A DNA stretch of 64,000 nt from Siphonodentalium dalli (Eukaryota; Mollusca; Scaphopoda; Gadilida; Siphonodentaliidae), in NCBI GenBank assembly GCA_032622095.1, contig CP136064.1, forward strand, positions 44,038,989 to 44,102,988, given 5' to 3'. Below, in pieces: positions 46,901 to 58,900 of the stretch (positions are counted from its first letter, which is position 1; each line of letters begins with the position of its first letter). Under the pieces are notes generated by a model. It was not told where the DNA came from. It ran no database searches and was given only the letters and a program-made list of their open reading frames with translations. A program made the translations under genes and the position numbers.

Positions 46901-49900
46901 TTCAGTATGAAAAGGGTTAATTTGGTGATAATGACCTTGGACATTTTAAAGGCTAGGACAAATAAACTCGGTCACAAACTTGTCAGAATTTGTAATTGTC
47001 CAATATGCCTCAAAATTTGCATTTGAAGAAAACATTTGCATAATCATGAAGTATATCATTATCATTGGTTGTATACAAATACAAATTTGTCTCAGCTATA
47101 AACAAGCCAAAGATAAATAATTTCACTAATTTCACTGAGCTTAGCTGATGGCCGAAGCTAAATAAAGTTGATAAAGGATGTAGATTGTTTTTCTTGTGTG
47201 TATGCATCAACCCATTCTATCTCTCTTACCAAATTAGGTAGAAATAATTAGACTTCCAAATGAGTCATGCCCATTTAACCAATAATTGTTATCTTCTGTA
47301 CAGACATCAAATGGATCGTCGACTAAAGTGTCAGCTGCCGTCAAGAAGCCCGAGAAAGCAGGCATTGCTGGAATGTTTGCTTCAGCTGCCAAAAAGCAAC
47401 AAAGCAAACCTCCTCCGAAGGAGGAGAAGGAAAGTCCGAAAATAGATATTGAACAGAAGAAAAATACAAATGAAAAGGTAGCAGATGTACTCAAAATATT
47501 TTGGGTTCAGTATTTCTATTATATTATGTACATGTCATAGGGCCCTGCAAATAGTTTAGATTCGATTCAATGTTAATATTGCCGGTGTAATCTCGTGTTG
47601 ACGCCGAACCCTGATTCATATTTTTTTTGAATATCCAATTTGTTCCCATGCCTGAGACATTTGGCAGGGTAATAATGAAATAGGATTGACATTTTGTTGT
47701 GACACACATATTGCTCTAAATTATCAGAGGCTAATTCACTTATATATAGCACCAAAAAGTGCACATAAGAGACAAACTGTCCAAATGGGAATAATTTTAT
47801 CAGGACGGATGTAGGCTTCTATGAGTCTTATTTTCGTATACTGCACAATTGTGGGTTTACATGTAAATGTTTCACTGGTTAGAGTGAGCTCGCAAAGAGA
47901 TGAATGATTAGCTGCAAACTGGCTATTTATTTTTTGCATAAACATAATCTGAAACAATTTTTCTTTTAATAAAATGGCCACCAGCGGCCATCTTGGTGCT
48001 TACTCTTTCCATAACTAAATCCTTTGGCACACCCTACAGGCCACATCCCTTATCCGATTGTAACTTCAAAGGATCTTCAGGGTGGCCTCTAGTTAGGCGC
48101 CATAAATTTTTTCGGAAATTTGTCAAAAAGCATGGCTGCCAGCAGCCATTGACAACCCCTGCAGCCCGTATTTGATGACGAATTGATTGGAAAGTCTAGA
48201 TGGTAGCTATCAAATTAGAACAATCTTCGGTGAAATACAATGCCGTCAGCAACCATCTTGGATTTTACTCTTTGCATGACTAAATCCTTCAGCAAACCCT
48301 GCATGCCACATCCCTCATTTGGTTGTCAACACACTTCATATAGATCTTCGGGGTGACCTTAAAATGGGAGCCATTGATTTTTTTCAGAAATTTCTTTAAA
48401 AACATGGCCACCAGCAGCCAACTTGGATTTTAATCTTTGCATGACTAAATCCTTCAGCACACCCTGCATGCCACATCCCTCATTTGGTTGTCAACACACT
48501 TCATATAGATCTTCGGGGTGACCTTAAAATGGGAGCCATTGATTTTTTTCAGAAATTTCTTTAAAAACATGGCCACCAGCAGCCAACTTGGATTTTAATC
48601 TTTGCATGACTAAATCCTTTGGCACACCCTCCGGGCCACATCTCTCATCCGATCGTCATCAAACATTATATAGATCTTCGGGGTGACCTCTAGATGGGAG
48701 CCACTGATTTTTTCCCATATTCTATAAAAAAACCATGGCCTCCACTGGCCATCTTTGATTTCCCATTTGAATCCATCGACACATTCTGCAGCCCACATTT
48801 ATTGGAGAAATGTTTTGAAAAGTTATAGGCATGTTTAGGATCACTTCTTGATGGGAGCTATCAAATTTTAACGATTTTTGATGAAAAACATGGCTGCCAG
48901 CAGCCAACTTAGATTTTACCCTTTACATGACTAAATACGTCTGCATGCCCTACAGCCAAAATTCCTCATCCAAATGATCCCAAACTTCATATGGCTTTTC
49001 GGATTGACCTCTGGTATTGCTTAAACATTTAAACTTTCCACATTCCTAATCTCTCCATTGACTGTAATATATGGCATTTTCCCCTCCCTCAAGTCGAGCT
49101 ACAGTGTCATTGACACTTTCATTTTTTTTTAAGGAAAAAGAAAAGAAGACGAAAGGTGGAAATATGAGCAATTTTTTCACAAAAGAAAAAGGTATAATTA
49201 ACCCTTTCATCACTAAATGGATTCTCCCATCAATTATAAAAGTATACATGGGAATGGTCTATTATGCACCTGGGGGGACATTCAGAAAATATTAGCAGAA
49301 GACGAAAAGAACAAGTGCTGATGGATTTCTATTTATTGTAGGGAAATGTTCAGATAATAAGTTCAACAAATGGGGGCTATTTACTGAACTTATCATCTGA
49401 ACATTTCTTTCTACTCATCAATGAGTGTTTAGTAAAGAAACAGTTAATATTTCTATATTCTATTAGTATTCAAAAGCCTGTTTATTTTAAACCCATTTTA
49501 ACTAATCCTAGTTCAGCTGTTAAGTATATTAATTTTCTTAAAAGTTTGCCATCATTGTCGTTCAACAGAAAGGAGATAACATTACATGAATTATTTATTG
49601 TGGTAAACACATGGGTCAGCGCTAAATGACAGATAATCAGATTGATTTATCTCACCTACTCTGTATAGAAATAACCTGTGTCAATCCATCCATATGTCCA
49701 TCCCAGATGGTTTCTGCAGATGATATCTTCAGTAATGTTTAATGATAAATATTTAAGAATGAATGTAATGGCTGTGGTTATTGGGACATATTGTTTGAAC
49801 CGCGATACGGTTCGAGATTTCCAAGCACTTAGCAACAATAATGTAATCGATATAAATAACTGCCTTCAGATGCAATTCTGCTGATCTTTGAAAAGCATGC

Positions 49901-52900
49901 CCAATTGGCAGTTGACCAATCACTATACAGAATTTAGTGCAACACATATGGGCTATGTAAATATTAAACAATATGTGACCCGCCATATCAAATCCAGTCG
50001 TAAGTCGGGATTTTTTTACCCTGTGCCAATGCATTCTCTTATATATGCGAGTCGACCATAGGTCGCCTCGCATATATAAGAGAATGCATTTGCCTAACAA
50101 TTTTTTACAATTTTAATAATTTGTTCTTGTATTCTTTAACAATTTTATAATTTCACCCATACAGAGCCCCAGACAAACATGAGCAGACGACACTCTTCTA
50201 TATGCTTCTATATATGTGTGGGGCTCCCTGCAGGGTAATGGATGTTTTTTATTTTATGTCTTAAAAATTGTAAGAAACATTTATTTAAAATAAATGATAA
50301 AAAATTGTTAGGCCAATGCATTCTCTTATATATGTGAGGCGACCTATGGTCGACTCGCATATATAAGAGAATGCATTGGCACAGGGTAAAAAAATCCCAA
50401 CTTACGACTGGATTTGATATGGCGGTATGTGAGCTTATTGGTTAGGGGCACAGGTCAAGTTAAAAAATGGGTGAGATCTCTCAATTTTATTGGAGTTATG
50501 GTCTTTGTCGAATTCCAGATGATAACTTCAATTTTTGTTATCTGATTGTTTTCATATTTTGTATGTGGATTACCCACATAAAATTACAAGCCTTGAACCT
50601 CTTTTATCGTGCTTTTCCTTTGTAGGCAAAATTTGCCAATAAAATCTTTTCCAATCGTTCAACTGGATACATCACAAAATTTTACAATATGTTGTTCGCC
50701 CACTTATATTTTTATATGCCCATCAATGCAACAAAAGATGTTGATTGCATATATGAAACTCAAAATATCATCAGTGTTTAGAATGGAGAGGTTTCGGATT
50801 ACAGAGGTAATCCTTAGTGGAATGCACTTGGGGTTCATTTGGGGCCAAGTAGATTTTTCTGTTTGGAGAGGGATTTGGTTTATAGAGGATCCGGTTTGGA
50901 GAGGTTTAACTGTATCTGATTTAATTTTGACCGTTGACCATCCATCATCCACCACTTTGGTGATTTCCCTTGTAAATTGTAATAATGTAACCTCTCTTTC
51001 CCCAGCTGAAAATAAAAAAGATATCCCAGAGAAAAAGGAAGTCATTTCAGTCAAGAAGGAAGTTGAGCCATCACCTGACGAATGTGTTGATAAGCCGAAA
51101 ACCTCCCCAAAGAAGGAAACAAGGAGGTATAAATACACTAATGCCCTAAATAATCGACTCCTTAACCACAGCAGAATTATGGGTAACTTTTCAGGATTTA
51201 GTCGGAAATATGGTTTGTTGCCATTCATCGGAAAGCTCTCAGTGGCAACAAGCCATATTTCCGATTAAATCCTGAAAAGTTACCCATAATTCTGCTGTGG
51301 TTAAGGAGTCGATTATTTAGGGCATTACTGTAACTCTCATGTTCCAAAGAAACATGTATGCAACGTTTATTAACCCTTTCTCTACTAAATGAATTCTCCC
51401 ATTCTGTTATAACAGTATTAGTAGTGTGTTAGTGACATATATAGGTTGTATCATGACAGGCCAGACAAAACTGCCATCTTTCGATATTTTGTACATATGT
51501 ATGTGTGCTTCAATTCTAGTCCAGGAAACCGACCTTCTGACCTTTATTTCCCATACAATGAAACATTTGATCTGAGGACCTCATTTGCAACAATACAGCC
51601 TTGCTGTATTTAGAGTTACCTGTCTTGACGTCATAGTTTTTAAACCATGTTATTTTATCGCGTATTTATCATTATTTCAAAGATAACACGTCTTTGCATT
51701 CGCATTTTGTGGATTTGCGGAGTTCAGAGACAGTTTGTTCTGTTTTCATTTTCGTGCCACATGTCGCCTGGAATGATAACTTTAAATATCATGATGAGAA
51801 TTATGGCAAGCACGAAACACCAGTAATACACTACCTGCTGACCTGCCACTCACCTCTAAAATACATTGTGGCACACTGCATATAAGGTATAATTGTACAA
51901 TATACATGTATATATGCAGCAATGTAGTAGGATGTGTAGGGGTAGCGGAGACTGTGGCTTTCATTGCAAGCCCACAAGTTTTCAATAAACTATAATGCAG
52001 GTCTGTGGGCTATGGCATAACTTGATAAACTTTTTCAGCACAACTTGTTAAGATGTTACTCAGAATTTAAGCATTTAATGAGTGACGATACATAGGAAGA
52101 GAAATAAAGTGTTATTTGATATGACCTACGGGCATGTGTAATATTGTATATGCTTAACCCTTTCATGACGGGAGCTAGGCTGGTGCAGCATTAATGATCC
52201 AGTGCCAGCGCATTCTCTTATATACATGAGTCGTCTCCCATATGGAGCCTTGCATATGTAAGAGAATGCACTCGCTTACAAGATCAAGGGAAATATAGTT
52301 AGGCCAATGTATTTGCTTATACCACTTTTGTATTTTGGGGGGGGGGGGGGGTAAATGACTCAAGCAACCAGGGGGGGGCATAAAAAAGTTGCGAGACGTG
52401 GGGGTGTTTTTTTTACATTGCCATTTTTTTTACACCCACCCACCCTTTCTTGCATTTTTTTTCATAAAATTTTAGGACACCCACCCCAAAACCCGAAAGC
52501 TTTATGTTGGTCCCCTCTGTAAAAACGACCAACCGCTCTATATTGGTCCCTTCTTTGAAAGACCAAATTAAATGTTACTTCCTGTTTACAAACATGTGCA
52601 AAACAAATATTTTCTTGGCTGATAATTATGCGATAATCAGCAGTAATCTCAACTAAATTGAACTCTAAGCAAACAACAAAGGTAGAATATGATGTGATTA
52701 TATTGGTAAATTTATAACCCAGCCTAGTCATCTGTGTGAGTTGATGAAAAATATGTTGAATCCCCTGGAATGACAACAAAAAATAACTATGGCCAGTGTT
52801 AGGGCCTATAATAGAATAAAAAATTACACAAAATTAAATTTATCTTTTTTTTCAGACATCAACCAGCATCAACTAGTAGGCTTAGAGCCTACAGTAATAC

Positions 52901-55900
52901 CAAAAAGGAAAATGTGCATATGAACCAGTGTACGAATTAGCTTTTATGTATGCCTGCATGACCACCGACCCGACCTCCCATTACGATTTAGGACTAGGCC
53001 TAAAATAATGTTTAATCCATGAGTTTGAACGCGGATGGTCAATTTAGTGCCAAATCCAGATACACGGATGGGCACTTTAGTGACATGTGACCGTGGAGAC
53101 GAGGTCACAGTAAGCGTAACGTCATTGTGTTGGTGTAGGGAAGATAACTTCAATTTGGTCTTCTGTTTACAGTATACCGGCTGTACTCTTGATTTACTAT
53201 TTTATGTCTACCTGTGTCTACTATTTATTATTAACTATACATTATTCTGATACATTATGAGAATAATCAATTTTAGTATACAAACACTGATACAAATACT
53301 TATTTCATACATTACTCTCATGCGTCAACTAACTGTATGAGTAAAGAGACTGTCATGAAGTATAAGAATTATTGTAATATTCTGTCATGAGTTGTTAGCT
53401 GATATTGCATTAAGTAATATTCTGTCATGAGTTGTTAGCTGATACTGCATTAAGTTCACCCCTACCCTAGAGCTATCTGAAGTATTTTTTTTATTGCACT
53501 ACAACCGTGAACTAGAAAATTTTCAATATAAAAACTGCCAAGCAAGCTGAAACAGACACAATAAAAAAAAATTGCGCGCAAAAAAAATCAATGAACATTT
53601 TGGGGACCCACCCCCACAATATTCACTATTTTATATCAACTTATGGGGGTAATTATAACAATATTGAATGTATTAGTGCTTCTCATATTGCAACAAGCCA
53701 CAACATATAAACAAATATGTTTAAAACAGTTGAAAATATTTTAATGACAAAAAAAGTGGTCAAAAACTGTTTCCGGCCTCGGGTACCCACCCACCCACCT
53801 CCCCCCCCCCCCACCTCCCCCCCCCACCTCATGTCTCGTGAAAAAAAAAATGCCCCCCCCCCCCCCCCCCCTGTAAGCAATGCATAATATATGCCCAATA
53901 TTCAAATTATACACGTTGTCGAGACTGGATGTCATAAATTGGTAAATTCACTAAATTGGTGGTAACATATCAAGCGCAATATACCAACATTAGAATGTTC
54001 ATGCAGGCCCTGTTTCGGGAACAGATTGATATACTGTAAGTTTAAAGATGCACAATCCAAATTAATGCTCCTAAATTACTATTTTTTTGCTTCAGGGGTA
54101 AACAAATATTTTAATAAAGTCGAGGAACTCACCCATCAAAGCTCAGAGTTATCAGATATCAATTTTTTTTTAAATCTGTTGTGTTTCACCACCTGCCACC
54201 AGGTCAGAATTATTAATGACCAGCACAAACCAAAATTTATAGGACTGGCCAGAATTATTAATGACCAGCACAAACCAAAATTTATACGACTGGCCAGAAT
54301 TATTAATGACCAGCACAAACAAAATTTATACGACTGCCCAGAATTATTAATGACCAGTAGAAATCAAAATTTATACTACTGGCCAGAATTATTAGTGACC
54401 AGCACAAACCAAATTTATATGACTGGCTAGAATTATTAATGACCAGCACAAACCAAAATTTATATGACTGGCCAGAATTATTAATGACCAGCACAAACCA
54501 AAATTTATATGACTGGCCAGAATTATTAATGACCAGCACAAACCAACATTTGAGTTATTTCCAGGCTTGTCAATGGGAAGTTTTATTTAAATGGGGGAAT
54601 AACTTTGCAAGATGAATTTTTGGGGTACAACAATCAGTTGTCCTTGACATCTTACCAATGTGATGGTGTTTTTGTATGAACATTTATAGTGTAAACATAT
54701 TTTTATTTCCAAATCCAAACATAATACACATAATACACAAATGACATAAATATACAACATATAAGAGATAATGTATGGAAATGAGGATCAGACAACAAGC
54801 CCGAGGGCTTATATGAAATCTTCTCCTCTTTGGCGACATGCCCCTTCCCCAATAAGTGAGGGATGGGTATCGATCAGACGGGAACATTTATAAAGAGTGC
54901 CTTAGATCTCCCCTGGTGACATTGGTCACTAAAATCTTACACTTCACCCCCTGCACCTTTATTGGGCGGTCTTAACGTTTATAATATAATTCATGATTTT
55001 ATATGATTTCCACCCTGCTTTTTATTTGGGACTGCGTGTTCATTTAAAGATACGGGCAGCGTTGGCAGTGGATATTGCTGTTAAAATATTCACCTCCATC
55101 AAAAACTGCCATAAACTGAAATAAAAGTAAAATGTAGACAGACCTTGTTCTTATACCAATCAGAAATATGGCATAAACAGTATGTTAATTGTCAAATGTT
55201 TTCCTTTGTTATGTAAACAAAAAGCAAAAAAATGTTACAAATACCTGGCTTTTGTTTAGATCTGGATATGGTAAACATAAAGAGCGTTATTTGTTACTGT
55301 TTTCCTGATATGGAAATAATAAAGAGCGTTTATATCATTTGTGTGTGATTAACCAATAGAAATGCGCTGTGTTATGTAAACAGAAGCAAAACGTCTGTAA
55401 CACGGGCAGGCTCTTATTTACGTACACCATCGTATGTCTTGATGACAATATACTATTTACGCGCTGATTATGTTTGGCATATGAACAAAACTATATATAT
55501 TTTAATATTCCTTCTGTTGATGGTGATTTGAACAAATATGAATATTTCAGCAACGTACGCCGCCCGTGCCTTTAAGACATGAGAGTACCACTGTGAACAT
55601 ATTTGCAACTGATTGACTGTGACACAGATTAATAGAGTTATTCCTCTTGAGTAGGAACTGTTTTATGCTCACAGTGAGAGCACTGATTTAATTGCTGTCA
55701 TGATGGTATGAACAAAAATGTATGACACGGCAAATATATATGGGCAATAGTGAAGACTTTGTTCCCAGCAACAAGATGTACCATCTGCAGCAATAATATT
55801 GATGATTAAAATGGTTTTTTTTAGTATTTGGTCAAGATTTTTCAACAATAAAGATGAGAAGCATGTACCCTGTCGATTGAATCATGAAACTGTTTGTGAA

Positions 55901-58900
55901 ATGTTTTCATGCTCAAATATCCAACTCAATTGCTGATACATTCGATATTATTGCCATTGTTTTGTAATAAAACACAAGAAATTTTGTGTAAATGCTGACC
56001 CCATCTTTCTATTTCAGACAATCCATGAAAAATAAGAAAAGAGATGATTCAGGTCAGTTCCTCAAACTAACCATAGTCAAATATCAAACTAACCATAGTC
56101 AAATATCAAACTAACCATAGTCAAATATCAAACTAACCATTGTCAAATATCAAACTAACCATAGTCAAATATCAAACTAACCATAGTCAAATATCAAACT
56201 ATCCATAGTCAACATATCAAACTAACCATAGTCAAATATCAAACTAACCATAGTCAAATATCAAACTAACCATAGTCAAATATCAAACTAACCATAGTCA
56301 AATATCAAACTAACCATAGTCAAATATCAAACTAACCATTGTCAAATATCAAACTAACCATAGTCAAATATCAAACTAACCATAGTCAAATATCAAACTA
56401 TCCATAGTCAACATATCAAACTAACCATAGTCAAATATCAAACTATCCATAGTCAAATATCAAACTAACCATAGTCAAATATCAAACTAACCATAGTCAA
56501 ATATCAAACTAACCATAGTCAAATATCAAACTAACCATAGTCAAATATCAAACTAACCATAGTCAAATATCAAACGAACCATAGTCAAAATATCAAACTA
56601 ACCATAGTCAAAATATCAAACTAACCATAGTCAACATATCAAACTAACCATAGTCAAATATCAAACTAACCATAGTCAAATATCAAACTAACCATAGTCA
56701 AATATCAAACTAACCATAGTCAAATATCAAACTAACCATAGTCAAATATCAAACTAACCATAGTCAAATATCAAACTAACCATAGTCAAATATCAAACTA
56801 ACCATAGTCAAATATCAAACTAACCATTGTCAAATATCAAACTAACCATAGTCAAATATCAAACTAACCATAGTCAAATATCAAACTATCCATAGTCAAC
56901 ATATCAAACTAACCATAGTCAAATATCAAACTAACCATAGTCAAATATCAAACTAACCATAGTGAAATATCAAACTATTAAACCATAGTCAAATATCAAA
57001 CTAACCAAAGTCAAATATCAAACTAACCATAATCAAATATCAAACTAACCATAGTCAAATATCAAACTAACCATAGTCAAATATCAAACTAACCATAGTC
57101 AAATATCAAACTAACCATAGTCAAATATCAAACGAACCATAGTCAAAATATCAAACTAACCATAGTCAAAATATCAAACTATCCATAGTCAAATATCAAA
57201 CTAACCATAGTCAAATATCAAACTAACCATAGTCAAATATCAAACTAACCATTGTCAAATATCAAACTAACCATAGTCAAATATCAAACTAACCATAGTC
57301 AAATATCAAACTATCCATAGTCAACATATCAAACTAACCATAGTCAAATATCAAACTAACCATAGTCAAATATCAAACTAACCATAGTCAAATATCAAAC
57401 TATTAAACCAAAGTCAAATATCAAACTAACCATAATCAAATATCAAACTAACCATAGTCAAATATCAAACTAACCATAGTCAAATATCAAACTAACCATA
57501 GTCAAATATCAAACTAACCATAGTCAAATATCAAACTAACCATAGTCAAATATCAAACGAACCATAGTCAAAATATCAAACTAACCATAGTCAAAATATC
57601 AAACTATCCATAGTCAAATATCAAACTAACCATAGTCAAATATCAAACTAACCATAGTCAAACATCAAACTAACCATAGTCAAATATCAAACTAACCATA
57701 GTCAAATATCAAACTAACCATAGTCAAATATCAAACTAACCATAGTCAAATATCAAACTAACCATAGTCAAATATCAAACTAACCATAGTCAAACATCAA
57801 ACTAACCATAGTCAAATATCAAACTAACCATAGTCAAATATCAAACTAATCATAGTCAAATATCAAACTAATCATAGTCAAATATCAAACTAACCATAGT
57901 CAAATATCAAACTAACCATAGTCAAATATCAAACTATCCATAGTCAAATATCAAACTAACCATAGTCAAATATCCAACTAACCATAGTCAAATATCAAAC
58001 TAACCATAGTCAAATATCAAACTAACCATAGTCAAATATCAAACTAATCATAGTCAAATATCAAACTAAGCATAGTCAAATATCAAACTAACCATAGTCA
58101 AATATCAAACTAACCATAGTCAAATATCAAACTATTAAACCATAGTCAAATATCAAACTAACCATAGTCAAATATCAAACTATTAAACCATAGTCAAATA
58201 TCGAACTAACCATAGTCAAATATCAAACTAACCATAGTCAAATATCAAACTATTAAACCATAGTCAAATATCAAACTAACCATAGTCAAATATCAAACTA
58301 ACCATAGTCAAATATCAAACTATTAAACCATAGTCAAATATCAAACTAACCATAGTCAAATATCAAACTAACCATAGTCAAATATCAAACTAACCGTAGT
58401 CAAATATCAAACTAACCATAGTCAAATATCAAACTAACCATAGTCAAATCTCAAATAAACTATAGTCAAATCTAAAGCTAACCGTAGTCAAATCTGAACT
58501 AACCATCTGGAAATGTTGGTTTTTTATCCGTTCGAGCAGATATTTCAACCACCAGTTGACGAATCTCAGTGAGATTTGGAATGGATGTTCACTACTGTGA
58601 GGGCATTCAACAGAGTTTCAATTGTTTTTTCCGGATTTTCTGTTCTGGAGTTATTTAACTTTGTTTATCTGGAAATGTTGTTTTTTGTCCGTCCGAGCAG
58701 ATATCTCCACCAATTGCTGACGAATCTCAATGAAATTTGGTATGGATGTTCACTACTATGAGGGCAATCAATTGAATGTTCATTCGTTTTATTGAGTGTT
58801 CAATCATTTCTTTTTTCGGTTTTCCATTTTAGTGTTATTCATCTTTGTACATCTTTGCATATTAGATAGAAAAGTGCATTGTGTATGATATCCTTTTTTT

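Noticed and set aside
56060-58500. CRISPR-like repeat array
   Set aside because: The units are continuous 22-bp repeats with no unique spacers, in a eukaryotic intron.
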